A stretch of DNA of 64,000 nucleotides from Acidimicrobiia bacterium (GTDB taxonomy: Bacteria > Actinomycetota > Acidimicrobiia > Spongiisociales > ZC4RG35): positions 1-64,000 of the forward strand of contig JANQRA010000011.1 in assembly GCA_028284765.1 (NCBI GenBank), read 5' to 3'. A program made the translations under genes and the position numbers. This document shows, one piece after another, positions 50,356 through 58,967 of this stretch (position 1 is its first letter; each line of letters begins with the position of its first letter). Below the pieces are notes generated by a model, which saw nothing but the letters and a program-made list of their open reading frames with translations, had not been told where the DNA came from and did not search any database.

Positions 50356-51761
50356 CCGATTCCCTCGAAGTCGGTGGTGAGAAGGGTCTTCCAGAGCTCG
50401 ATTCCATATTGGATGTTGCCCACGCGGATGTTCTCGTCGGGTGAATGCTGGTTGTTGTCATGGTTTGCTATCGGGAGGACCGCCACGGGTGCGCCAAGAA
50501 TGTCCTCGAACAGATACAAAGGAACTGAGCCTCCGAAGGTGGGGAGGGCCACGACTTCTTCGCCAGACGCCCTGTGGCAGACGTCGAGAAGGACCGAGGC
50601 GAGCGCAGACTCCATGGGAATGCGGACCGCTCGATATCCGACCTCTCGCTCGAGCTTCGCCAGATGACGGTGGGTCCTTCTCTCGGACGGGGTGGGATCC
50701 CGATCGAGAACCGTGTAGCCCTGAGCCTCTAGGTGGGCTTGGACCCGATCGAGCATCACAACCGGGTCATCTCCGGCTGCGAGCCGGATGTCGACGGACG
50801 CCTTTGCTTCCGCCGGGATGACGTTGCGGGCATTGCTCCCGGCTGCCGCTGATTCGATGCCGCGGAGGTTGAAACTCGGGACCATGAGGCGTTCGGGGTA
50901 GCCAGCTTCCGAGTTCTCCGCGGCCCCGAATCCCAGGTCGGCAATGAGTTGATCTTCGATATCAGGCAAGGCATCCATTGCCAGTTGGTCGGCTTCTGAG
51001 ATTGGTTTGGTGTCGTCGTAGAAGCCCTCGATTGTGACGTTCCCGTCGGCGTCTTTGCAGGTGGCGAGAAGTCTGGCGAGATCGAGTGCTGGATTGGGTA
51101 CCCAGTTGCCATAGTGACCGGAGTGGAGTTCGTGTGACGGGCCGTACACGGTGAGGTGGAATCCGGTGAAGCCTCTGGCTCCAAATGAAACCTGGGGTTT
51201 GCGGGATTGGTGGACCGGACCATCGCACAGAAGCCAGGCGTCGGCGGCCAGACGATCCTGCAGGTGCTCCATGTAGCGACCGAGGTTGGGGCTACCCGAC
51301 TCTTCCTCACCTTCGAAGAGGAAGACGAGGTCGACTTTGCGGTGTGCGACGCTGGCAATGGCTTCCGGGATGACACAGAGCGGTGTCTTGTCGTCTGACG
51401 CTCCACGGGCATAGATCCGCCATTCGGGATCCACCTGCTCTCCCTCGTCGGGGAAGTCGAGAACGGTGTCGCCGCTCTTCAAGGTGGGCTCGAACGGGGG
51501 AGTGGTCCAGTTGGAAGGGTCAACAGGTTGTCCGTCGTAGTGGACGTAGACACCGAGTACTGCAGTCGGATTGGGGCATCTGAGCTCTCCGATGACGACG
51601 GGTGCTGCTCCCGGAAGTTCCACAATCTCCATGCTGGCGCCGACCGCCTCGAACCTTCGGACGATTTCCTCAGCGTTCAAGCGGAGGTCAGCTATCTCAC
51701 CTGTGACGTTGGGGATGGCCAGGAGGCTGGCGAAGTCTCTCAGCACTGCTGCATCGGTCAT
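50352..51761 (-). CDS. M20-family dipeptidase
   Basis: 469 residues from ATG 51761. Motifs: VLGVYVHYDGQPVDP (metal His-x-Asp), IYARGASDDKTPL (metal Asp), LFEGEEESGSPN (catalytic Glu), SGHYGNWVPNPALDL and the late HDNNQHSPDENIRV (metal His). The insert between 200 and 330 is the dimerisation lid. This is the carnosinase/PepV-like M20 branch, cutting dipeptides or related amides. It overlaps DUF3039 by 4 bases. Confidence 0.93.
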   Translation of the reverse strand: MTDAAVLRDFASLLAIPNVTGEIADLRLNAEEIVRRFEAVGASMEIVELPGAAPVVIGELRCPNPTAVLGVYVHYDGQPVDPSNWTTPPFEPTLKSGDTVLDFPDEGEQVDPEWRIYARGASDDKTPLCVIPEAIASVAHRKVDLVFLFEGEEESGSPNLGRYMEHLQDRLAADAWLLCDGPVHQSRKPQVSFGARGFTGFHLTVYGPSHELHSGHYGNWVPNPALDLARLLATCKDADGNVTIEGFYDDTKPISEADQLAMDALPDIEDQLIADLGFGAAENSEAGYPERLMVPSFNLRGIESAAAGSNARNVIPAEAKASVDIRLAAGDDPVVMLDRVQAHLEAQGYTVLDRDPTPSERRTHRHLAKLEREVGYRAVRIPMESALASVLLDVCHRASGEEVVALPTFGGSVPLYLFEDILGAPVAVLPIANHDNNQHSPDENIRVGNIQYGIELWKTLLTTDFEGIG

Positions 51762-51822
51762 GTTCCAACGGTAGATCGAGAACGAGACTCTCGGCTGTCG
51801 TTCGTCGAAATAGGCTCGTCCT

Positions 51823-52725
51823 GTGGAAGTGAGCAGCGCTGACCGAGTCGTCTATCCGGACGATGGCATCACCAAGGGTGAGGTGGTTGCGTACTTCGAG
51901 GCAGTCAGCGAAGCGATGTGGCCGTACCTGGAGGACCGTGCCCTGACCGTCGAGAGGTATCCCAAGGGTTTGGCTGCCAAAGGCTTCATGCAGAAGAACG
52001 CACCAAGTCATCTCGGAGCCGACGTCGTGGCGCGTCATGAGGTCCCGAGGGACGGCGGCGTCACCGAGTATCCCGTCCTGATGAATCGTCAGGGGGTGGC
52101 CGCCTTCGCCAACCTTGGCGTTCTCACGTTTCACGTTCCGCCTTCGACTGTGTCTCAACCGATGAACCCGGACTGGCTCATCTGGGACCTCGACCCTGAG
52201 CCGGGTTCCACCGCCCAGGTGAGGGAAGCTGCGTGGGCACTCAGGTCTGTCGTCGAGGTCTTCGGCATAGAGACCGGATTGATGACTTCAGGCTCCAACG
52301 GATATCACCTGAGAGCGCGGGCGGCCTCCGGTCTGGAAGCGGCGGACGCTTCTGTCGTGACCCGAGGAATCGCTGCTCTCGCTGCTCATGCTCATCCCGA
52401 CTTGATGACTCTCGAATTCAAGAAGGTCGAGCGCAAAGGCAGGGTCTTTGTCGACTGGCTCCGCAATGCCCCGTATTCGACATCGGTTGTGCCGTGGTCG
52501 CTCCGCGCTCGTAGTGGTGCTCCTGTTGCCACCCCAATCTCCTGGAACCAGTTGGACGACGTCGACCCGGACGGGATCCGTTTCACCGAGGCCCTCGATC
52601 TTCTGGATTCGGACCCCCTCTTGTCCGTTGACGACGTTGACTTTGGACCAATCGTCGACCAAGTCGGTGTCGCACTCATCGACGCCGGCATCGTCCTGGA
52701 ACCGTTCGACCGCTTCCGCTCGTGA
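51823..52725 (+). CDS. Stand-alone LigD-type polymerase (archaeo-eukaryotic primase fold)
   Basis: 300 residues from GTG 51823. Key motifs: DRVVYPDDGITKGEVVAYFE, LTVERYPKGLAAKGFMQKNA, WLIWDLDPEPG with the two metal Asp, TSGSNGYHLRARA, VFVDWLRNAPYSTSVVPWSL and PISWNQLDDVDPDGIRF. It belongs with the PolDom of LigD (primase-like), which fills ribo- and deoxyribonucleotides in gap repair and NHEJ. There is no ligase or phosphoesterase domain attached, and no ku gene in the window. The LigB gene lies 2.5 kb upstream on the same strand. Confidence 0.93.
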   Translation: MEVSSADRVVYPDDGITKGEVVAYFEAVSEAMWPYLEDRALTVERYPKGLAAKGFMQKNAPSHLGADVVARHEVPRDGGVTEYPVLMNRQGVAAFANLGVLTFHVPPSTVSQPMNPDWLIWDLDPEPGSTAQVREAAWALRSVVEVFGIETGLMTSGSNGYHLRARAASGLEAADASVVTRGIAALAAHAHPDLMTLEFKKVERKGRVFVDWLRNAPYSTSVVPWSLRARSGAPVATPISWNQLDDVDPDGIRFTEALDLLDSDPLLSVDDVDFGPIVDQVGVALIDAGIVLEPFDRFRS

Positions 52726-52732
52726 CTCTTGC

Positions 52733-52775
52733 GTGTGAGCAGATGAGCCGCCGTGGGCGGCTCATCTGCTCACAC
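52733..52775. terminator. Perfect 20-bp inverted repeat with a 3-base loop
   Basis: Left arm GTGTGAGCAGATGAGCCGCC (52733-52752), loop GTG, and the exact complementary right arm (52756-52775). It begins 7 bases after the LigD-polymerase stop. Stem GC content and position mark it as a terminator, although the bases that follow (ATGAACCC) are not T-rich. Confidence 0.8.
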
Positions 52776-52847
52776 ATGAACCCGAGGGAACCGAAACCGG
52801 TCCCTTGTGCATCAAAGACCCGAGACCGATAGCTGAGGAGCGAAGAA

Positions 52848-54851
52848 ATGCGTCGGACGAGGAGCCTTTTGATAGCGGGTGTGCTGACCGCACTCACCGC
52901 CAGCGCTTGCACTACAGGTGGGTCAGCGACGGACACAACACTGTCCACACTTCCTGGGGGAACTACACCCGAACCAAATGCGGTGAGGGCCTTCGGATCG
53001 CTCGTCGAGTTCGACGCTTGCGATTCGTTTCTCGACTACATGATCGAAAACGCGGTAGATCTCGTCGGTCCATATGGCCTGAATAGCGGGCAGTGGTGGC
53101 CGGGTTGGCGGTTCGGATTCGACGCGATAGCTGAGGACGGTGGAACCCTCGAGTCGTCACCTGCCGCGGGTGGTAGTGATGGAGCGCAGAACTTCAGCGG
53201 TACCAACGTCCAGGTCGAAGGTGTCGATGAGCCAGACATCGCCAAGACCGATGGCGAACGCATCGTTCTGATTGCAAATGGCGAACTGATTGTCGTCGAC
53301 GTCGTTGGCGAGAGCCCTCAAGTCGAAGGACGTATGAGCCTGGGTGGTCTCTCAGTCCAGAACCTGTTTCTCTCGGGAGACAAGGTGCTGATGTTCGGGT
53401 CTGCCTGGAGTCATCATCCGATCCCCTTTGCGGCCGAGAGTGCTGATGCCATAGGACCCGACGTCTGGAGCTCACCGACGATTCAGATTGTCGAAGTCGA
53501 CATCTCGGGAGACCCTGAGATCGTTAGAACTATGACCATCGACGGCTCATTCGTTTCGGGCCGCATGATCGACGACACGGTCAGGCTGGTCATGACGTCA
53601 TCGCCGGTGGGCTTCGAATGGTCATACCCAGAGGGTGCGGGGCTGCGAGCTGAGCGCAAAGCGGTCGAAGAGAACAAAGAGATCGTTCGGAACTCTGAGC
53701 CCGAGAACTGGATTCCATACTTCGTGGTGACCAACGCAGACGGATCGGTGACCTCCGAGGGAACCCTGTTCGACTGTGAGCGGGCGGCTCACCCCGAGGA
53801 GTTCTCTGGGCTGGACATGCTTTCGGTGGTGACGATTGATCTTGGGTCGGGGCTCGAAGTCGCGGACGCCACCGGTCTCGTTGCCACCGGCCACACCGTC
53901 TATGCGTCGGCCGAGAGCCTCTACGTGGCCACCCAGAACTGGCAGACGGTTCGCTGGCTTGCGGAGGGTGACGATGATGCGCCAGACGGTCCGGTGACTG
54001 AGATCCACAAGTTCGATATCTCCGATCCCGCGAGAACGAGCTACATCGCAAGCGGCTCAGTTGATGGCTACCTGCTCAATCAGTTCTCAATGGATGAGCA
54101 CAAGGGTGATCTCCGTGTCGCCTCGACGACCACACCGAACTGGTGGGGGAGCGGACCTGATTCCGAATCGCGGGTCACGATCCTCCGAGACTTTGGGGAC
54201 AACCTCGTTTCGGTCGGGTTGGTCGATGGGCTGGGGTTGACCGAACAGATCTACTCGGTCCGCTTCATGGGTGACGTTGGATATGTGGTCACATTCCGCC
54301 AGGTCGATCCCCTTTACACCATCGATCTCTCGGACCACTCCCAGCCGAAGATGGTTGGGGAGTTGAAGATCCCTGGCTACTCCGCCTACCTCCATCCTCT
54401 CGGCGAAGGACTCCTCATGGGTGTCGGCCAGGACGCAACCGACGAGGGTCAGATTCGCGGGACCCAAGTCTCGGTTTTCGATGTGACAGATCTCGAGAAC
54501 CCAACACGTGTCGACACTTACACCCTGTCGGAGGGATCGCAGTCCGAGATCGAATACAACCACCACGCTTTCCTGTACTGGGATGGTCTAGCGATGGTTC
54601 CGTTCCAGCAATGGTGGTGGGATGACAAGAGTGAAGGTATTCGGATGGGTGCGATAGGCCTGAGCGTCTCGGAGGATGGTGAGCTCTCTGAGGTAGGCAC
54701 TGTGTCCCACCCAGGAGCCGATGACTGGGACTATCAGGCTCAGATCCAACGAAGCATCGTGATCGGCGATTCGGTGTACACGATTGCGCCGGGCGGGATC
54801 ATGAAGTCGTCACTCGGGGACCTAGAAGAAGAGGCATTCCTCGACTTCTAG
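52848..54851 (+). CDS. Beta-propeller lipoprotein
   Basis: 667 residues from ATG 52848. The signal peptide (LLIAGVLTALTASAC) ends in the lipobox ASAC, with a Thr-rich linker to about residue 45. At 120-145, NFSGTNVQVEGVDEPDIAKT matches the start of the secreted C-terminal beta-propeller family (PF09826-like). Repeated strands follow, such as YVVTFRQVDPLYTIDLSDHS and GTQVSVFDVTDLENPTRVDT, and HHAFLYWDG near the end. No enzyme site is known for the family; it may bind a surface ligand. Confidence 0.9.
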   Translation: MRRTRSLLIAGVLTALTASACTTGGSATDTTLSTLPGGTTPEPNAVRAFGSLVEFDACDSFLDYMIENAVDLVGPYGLNSGQWWPGWRFGFDAIAEDGGTLESSPAAGGSDGAQNFSGTNVQVEGVDEPDIAKTDGERIVLIANGELIVVDVVGESPQVEGRMSLGGLSVQNLFLSGDKVLMFGSAWSHHPIPFAAESADAIGPDVWSSPTIQIVEVDISGDPEIVRTMTIDGSFVSGRMIDDTVRLVMTSSPVGFEWSYPEGAGLRAERKAVEENKEIVRNSEPENWIPYFVVTNADGSVTSEGTLFDCERAAHPEEFSGLDMLSVVTIDLGSGLEVADATGLVATGHTVYASAESLYVATQNWQTVRWLAEGDDDAPDGPVTEIHKFDISDPARTSYIASGSVDGYLLNQFSMDEHKGDLRVASTTTPNWWGSGPDSESRVTILRDFGDNLVSVGLVDGLGLTEQIYSVRFMGDVGYVVTFRQVDPLYTIDLSDHSQPKMVGELKIPGYSAYLHPLGEGLLMGVGQDATDEGQIRGTQVSVFDVTDLENPTRVDTYTLSEGSQSEIEYNHHAFLYWDGLAMVPFQQWWWDDKSEGIRMGAIGLSVSEDGELSEVGTVSHPGADDWDYQAQIQRSIVIGDSVYTIAPGGIMKSSLGDLEEEAFLDF

Positions 54852-55378
54852 GTGATGTTGGAAATGACGGTGGCTGTGGAGACGACGAGGTCTCCCGCCA
54901 CCGTCTCCCTCTTGATCGGCATGCCAGGGAGAGCTCTAGCGAACCAGAACCTGTGGGTGTCGTTGTTGCGTTCGACCGTGTAGAGAAGGCAGTCGTATGT
55001 GCCGAGAGGGGTGGTGATGGTCTCCTCCGTGATCTGAGTTGCCGGAGCCGGGAATGAGGCGTGGCCCTGGAGGTCTGTCCAAGCCAACCGATGAGACTGC
55101 TCTCCGACCACAAGGGTCGCACCTTCAGAGTCGCAGTCGGCGAAACGTGTCACTGACACAGATTCGCTGCCGTCTGCGACAGTCACGGTGGTCACAGTTC
55201 GTCCCTCTGGGCAGGCGGCACGGATTTCTTCAGCAGTGAACGGCGTGGGAGCGTCGCCGGCTCGCAGGATGTGAGGGTCGGTCAGATCAGAAACCTGAGA
55301 CCTTCGGCAGGTCGTCAGCTGTTGCGATGTTCTGCGTCTGGGCGAGGTTCGGGGCCATCCGGAATGAGATGTTTCCAC
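54848..55378 (-). CDS. Hypothetical protein, start uncertain
   Basis: Up to 176 residues. Coding-like sequence begins at SDLTDPHILRAGDAPTPFTA (about 55295); the only ATG in frame (55378) lies inside the preceding gene. The middle AEEIRAACPEGRTVTTVTVA and SHRLAWTDLQGHASFPAPAT, and the end TPLGTYDCLLYTVERNNDTH...FWFARALPGMPIKRETVAG, resemble small secreted or lipid-binding beta proteins (DUF3108-like ending), but no lipobox is seen. Its stop shares CTAG with the propeller gene's stop. Confidence 0.6.
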   Translation of the reverse strand: METSHSGWPRTSPRRRTSQQLTTCRRSQVSDLTDPHILRAGDAPTPFTAEEIRAACPEGRTVTTVTVADGSESVSVTRFADCDSEGATLVVGEQSHRLAWTDLQGHASFPAPATQITEETITTPLGTYDCLLYTVERNNDTHRFWFARALPGMPIKRETVAGDLVVSTATVISNIT

Positions 55379-55478
55379 ACGCTTCGCAGACTGTTCGTCT
55401 GACGCCTACAGACGAAACGATGAGGGTGTGCTTGTGCTCACACTCCTGTGAGAACAGGCTCTTCCAGAACTTCCGCAA
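55287..55478 (-). CDS. Small zinc-ribbon protein
   Basis: 63 residues from TTG 55478, with GGAGGA seven bases upstream. FSQECEHKHTLIVSSV and RRTVCEACGNISFRMAP give a C-x-H plus CxxC pair likely binding one zinc. Similar small actinobacterial proteins carry RRxVCExCGxxSF. Its 3' end overlaps the next gene downstream, whose start is therefore uncertain. Confidence 0.7.
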   Translation of the reverse strand: MRKFWKSLFSQECEHKHTLIVSSVGVRRTVCEACGNISFRMAPNLAQTQNIATADDLPKVSGF

Positions 55479-55544
55479 CGACCATCCTCCTGGCTAGGTG
55501 CGGACAGTCTGCCCAGTCGGCAGCCACATTCCGTGGCAATCCGG

Positions 55545-57404
55545 TCACTTCAAGTGGCGGTTGTGCCAATCGAGAATTGCTTCGAATCTCTCTTGCCGAT
55601 GCTTTGGCTTCCCGGAGCGTGACATCTCGTGGCCTTCCCCCGGGAATCGAAGCATCTCCGCGGTCGTCCCGTTTCGGAGCAGGCCCATGAAGTACTGCTC
55701 AGCCTGTTCGATTGGACACCGCCAGTCCTCTTCAGAGTGGATGACAAGTGTTGGTGTGGAAACGTTGTGGACCAGCGATAGAGGGCCCTTCTCCCACCAT
55801 GTGTCCCAGGCGTTGGGGTATTCGTTGTCGAGGTAGTTGTGTGGGAAAACACCACCGATGTCTGAGGTACCGGCAAACGACGTCCAACTGGTGAGGGCTC
55901 GTTCCACAACTGCCGAGCGCCATCGGTCTTCTTGGCCGATGATCCATCCGGTCATGAATCCGCCGTAAGAGCCTCCCATGACCCCCATCCGTTGTGCATC
56001 GAGACGCTCGTATCTGGCTAAGGCCGCCTCGACCACTGCCCTGATATCAGCCAGATCGACGACGCCCCAGCCCTCTCCGCGCACCGCGTCGAGATGGTCG
56101 AGCCCTTTCCCTGACGATCCACGTGGGTTGGTTGCGACCACGCCATACCCCGCAGCCGCATAGACCTGGAACTCGTCAAAGAAGCCAAACCCATACTGCG
56201 ATGCGGGCCCTCCGTGGATGTTGAGGAGAAGAGGTACCGAGTCGTCACCCACGGGGAGGAAGACCCAGACGTCCAGCTCGGTTCCCTCGGAGTCGATCGT
56301 GAAATGCTCGCCGTCGATCACATCGAATTCTGTGTTGAAAGTGGAGATGGGGTCGTCGTCGACGTACACCTCAGTCGGTCGGTAAGACTTCGATGTGGTG
56401 GAGATGACACGTCCCTCGTGGACGTCGAATCCAGTCACAACGCAGTCGCCCTCGATTAAAGGGGTCACCTCACCGTCGGGGGAAACCCGAATAAGGCCGA
56501 CCTTCCCGGAGTCCTCGAGGGCGACGACCGCATCCACTCCATCCCAGATGATCTGTGCCGGTCCAGCGGCAAGTGAGACCGATCCACGGTCGAGATGGCC
56601 GGTGAGGTTGGTGACCGATCCGTCGGCCTCAATGCGGTGCAGCTGGGAGTCGACGGGGTAGATCGGGTTGCAGTTTCCGAGATAGTGAAGTGCACCAGAC
56701 GGGGAGTATGAGGCTTTGCTGTGCCACCCGATATCACCGATCTGACGTTGTGAGCCCGACTCGAGCTCAACCTCCCAAAGCTCATTGCCCGATTCGAGCC
56801 CGTTGTGTTCCGCGGTATGAGTGAGGTAGGCGATCTTTGAAGCATCAGGCGACCAAGCGGGCTCAACTTCGTCGTTTCCGCCTTCGGTCAAGCAACGGGG
56901 GTCAGCGTCTCCGTCCGGATCGATCAGCCACACGTGTCGGCGTCGATCGTCGATCCAGCCCAATTGATCGAACCGGAAGGGCACAGTCGATATGCGCCGG
57001 GGTCGGCGTTTCCGCTCGTCATCGTCCAGTCCCTCCCATTCGCGTGTATAGGTGGTGGCTACGACCACGAGCTGATCCGACGCGGGCGACCACTCGACAG
57101 CCGAGACACCCAGCTCGAAATCGGTGACTTGCTTCGGTTCGTCGTCAGTGACGCGTTTGACGAACACCTGCTTCTTGTCGTTCTCGTCCATCCGAAGGAA
57201 AGCGAGGCCGCTCCCGTCAGGAGTCCAGCGCGGATTTGAGTCCCGCTGAGAGTCGTCGAATGGCTCTCCATCGACCCAAATCTGACTGTCGTAGCGGTCT
57301 TCTTCGAGGTTTGGTGTGGTCACGACATAGACGTGACTCGAGCCATCGGGCGAAAACGATGGGTCAGAAGGAAGGTGCAGTTCAGCCAGTTCGTTCGGAA
57401 GCAT
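55545..57404 (-). CDS. S9-family prolyl oligopeptidase/acylaminoacyl peptidase
   Basis: 619 residues from ATG 57404. The N-terminal beta-propeller has WD40-like TolB repeats (DPSFSPDGSSHVYVV, NPRWTPDGSGLAFLR, EPAWSPDASKIAYLT). The catalytic domain holds NIHGGPASQYGFGFFDEFQV, the nucleophile in GGSYGGFMTGWI, the Asp in VIHSEEDWRCPIEQAEQYF and the His in FPGEGHEMSRSGKPKH. It cleaves short peptides, probably in the cytoplasm since no signal peptide is present. Confidence 0.94.
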   Translation of the reverse strand: MLPNELAELHLPSDPSFSPDGSSHVYVVTTPNLEEDRYDSQIWVDGEPFDDSQRDSNPRWTPDGSGLAFLRMDENDKKQVFVKRVTDDEPKQVTDFELGVSAVEWSPASDQLVVVATTYTREWEGLDDDERKRRPRRISTVPFRFDQLGWIDDRRRHVWLIDPDGDADPRCLTEGGNDEVEPAWSPDASKIAYLTHTAEHNGLESGNELWEVELESGSQRQIGDIGWHSKASYSPSGALHYLGNCNPIYPVDSQLHRIEADGSVTNLTGHLDRGSVSLAAGPAQIIWDGVDAVVALEDSGKVGLIRVSPDGEVTPLIEGDCVVTGFDVHEGRVISTTSKSYRPTEVYVDDDPISTFNTEFDVIDGEHFTIDSEGTELDVWVFLPVGDDSVPLLLNIHGGPASQYGFGFFDEFQVYAAAGYGVVATNPRGSSGKGLDHLDAVRGEGWGVVDLADIRAVVEAALARYERLDAQRMGVMGGSYGGFMTGWIIGQEDRWRSAVVERALTSWTSFAGTSDIGGVFPHNYLDNEYPNAWDTWWEKGPLSLVHNVSTPTLVIHSEEDWRCPIEQAEQYFMGLLRNGTTAEMLRFPGEGHEMSRSGKPKHRQERFEAILDWHNRHLK

Positions 57405-57421
57405 TGCGCCAAGATAGGCGG

Positions 57422-58174
57422 ATGCAGAAGTTGGTCGATTGCAACGGGTGTACAGCTGAGGTGGAGATCGCTGGCGAGGGGCCCGACGTCGTGTTCGTAG
57501 GGACGGCCGTTCCAATGCCTTGGACCAGGGGATCGGCCGAAGCCCTGGCGAACATGGGCTACCGGGTCACCAACTTTGACTATGGGTCAGGCGCTGACGA
57601 CACGGTGTTTCGAACAGCGCTGCAACAGGTGGACGATGTGCTGAGTGTCATGGACGCTGTTGGGATTGACTCGGCGGTCTTGGTCGGGCTGAGTCGCGGG
57701 GCGATGACGGCATACGGCCTCGCAGCTGAACATGGAGATCGAGTGGATGGGGTCGTGTTGGCGTTCCCGGTGGCCGGCTTCGAAGACACCATGCTGATTG
57801 TCGATCCGGACCCCGTGCCTGAAGACAGCGAATCGCAAGAGGACTTCATGCGGCGCGCACTGCGCACGATGTTCTCGGATGAGTTCCTGGCTGCTGACTT
57901 CGGGCGGGCGGTGTCGCTGGTCACAATGCCTCCAGGGTCTGCGGCTCGGGTTGATCGTTTCGACGAGGATCCGTTCCCTGACGGTCTCGCGATCTCCGCG
58001 AGAACGCTCATCGTGGAGGGCGGCTCGGATCAGATCGTGAAACCGGAGCATCCGAAGCGATATCTGCAGGCCGTCGATGGAGCTGAATATGTGAAGGTCG
58101 AAAACGCGGAACATGGGTGGCTGATGGAACAGCCGGAAGAGTTCGCCCGGATCGTCGCCAGGTTTCTCTCCTAG
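57422..58174 (+). CDS. Alpha/beta-hydrolase
   Basis: 250 residues from ATG 57422; longer frames reaching left run into the S9 gene. The nucleophile elbow is AVLVGLSRGAMTAYG, and the late strands LIVEGGSDQIVKPEHPKRYL and VENAEHGWLMEQPEEFARIV carry the Asp and His. The oxyanion region near GTAVPMPWTRG replaces the usual HG. Esterase, hydrolase or peroxidase-like; substrate unknown. It starts 18 bases from the divergent S9 start. Confidence 0.9.
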   Translation: MQKLVDCNGCTAEVEIAGEGPDVVFVGTAVPMPWTRGSAEALANMGYRVTNFDYGSGADDTVFRTALQQVDDVLSVMDAVGIDSAVLVGLSRGAMTAYGLAAEHGDRVDGVVLAFPVAGFEDTMLIVDPDPVPEDSESQEDFMRRALRTMFSDEFLAADFGRAVSLVTMPPGSAARVDRFDEDPFPDGLAISARTLIVEGGSDQIVKPEHPKRYLQAVDGAEYVKVENAEHGWLMEQPEEFARIVARFLS

Positions 58175-58428
58175 TTGACCGGTGGGAGCAGGCCGGGTTT
58201 GCTGGCCAGGCGCGAGAGGCGAGTCACCGGATCGTTCTGCTTGCGGGGCTCTTTGAACGCGATGATGTCGCCAACATTGGCCTTGGAGACGAGATCGCGC
58301 CGCAAACGGAATGTAATTCTGTCTGACTCGGAGATCTCGACTGTCAGGAAACACCAGTCACTGTGTGGCGCCCCCTCAGGTGGCCGAAAGTCTTTACCTA
58401 TGACCAGGCCCGTTCGTTTTCTGGACAA
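58171..58428 (-). CDS. Small beta-rich protein of unknown function
   Basis: 85 residues from TTG 58428. SRKRTGLVIGKDFRPPEGAP, SDWCFLTVEISESDRITFRL and RRDLVSKANVGDIIAFKEPR look like a small OB- or SH3-like fold. Basic overall. Its stop shares CTAG with the stop of the alpha/beta-hydrolase gene. No family recognised. Confidence 0.6.
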   Translation of the reverse strand: MSRKRTGLVIGKDFRPPEGAPHSDWCFLTVEISESDRITFRLRRDLVSKANVGDIIAFKEPRKQNDPVTRLSRLASKPGLLPPVN

Positions 58429-58490
58429 GTCAGCTCCTCACCCCAGCCGCCGGACGTAATTCTAGAAGCCGGGTCAGTAGGTTGGAAGGG

Positions 58491-58913
58491 GTGAGCTCGT
58501 CAATTCAGATCGTGTTTGCCTGTGTCGACCCGGCGCGGATGACCGAGTTCTGGTCGGCTGCGCTTGGCTACATACTCCAGCCGCCCCCGGACGGATTCGA
58601 CACGTGGGACCAGTTCGCGGATGCGGTGGGCATCCCAGAGGACAAGCGCAACGACATCTCAGCCGCGGTAGACCCTGACGGCCTCGGGCCGAGGTTGCTG
58701 TTCGAACGTTGGGACGCGGGCGCCCCCAACCAACGCTTGCACATCGACGTGAACTCCGTTGGGGAAGTGGAGGATCGACCAGCCGCGCTCAATGCTGAGA
58801 GGGAGCGGCTCGAAGCTCTTGGGGCCACGTTCCATCGGGAAGCGTCGGGGATGGCCGGAGAGACTTGGATCGAGATGCACGACCCCGAAGGAAACTGGTT
58901 CTGCGTGCAGTGA
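58491..58913 (+). CDS. VOC-superfamily (glyoxalase-like) protein
   Basis: 140 residues from GTG 58491 (TTG 58482 is also possible). SIQIVFACVDPARMTEFWSA, ALGYILQPPPDG, QRLHIDVNSVGEVEDRPAAL and WIEMHDPEGNWFCVQ form the two beta-alpha-beta-beta-beta halves of the VOC fold; His in HIDV and Glu in EMHDPEGN are the usual metal ligands. A typical actinobacterial glyoxalase/bleomycin-resistance-like protein of unknown substrate. Confidence 0.9.
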   Translation: MSSSIQIVFACVDPARMTEFWSAALGYILQPPPDGFDTWDQFADAVGIPEDKRNDISAAVDPDGLGPRLLFERWDAGAPNQRLHIDVNSVGEVEDRPAALNAERERLEALGATFHREASGMAGETWIEMHDPEGNWFCVQ

Positions 58914-58916
58914 CCG

Positions 58917-58963
58917 TTCTGTGAGGATCTAGAGGTCGGTGAGACCACCAGATCCTCACAGAA
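58917..58963. terminator. 14-bp perfect inverted repeat with a nested stem
   Basis: Left arm TTCTGTGAGGATCT (58917-58930) and its complement (58950-58963) flank a 19-base loop that itself holds GGTC...GACC. Lies 4 bases after the VOC stop and 4 bases before the stop of the convergent ArsR-SRPBCC gene, so it likely terminates both. Confidence 0.75.
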
Positions 58964-58967
58964 TGGG

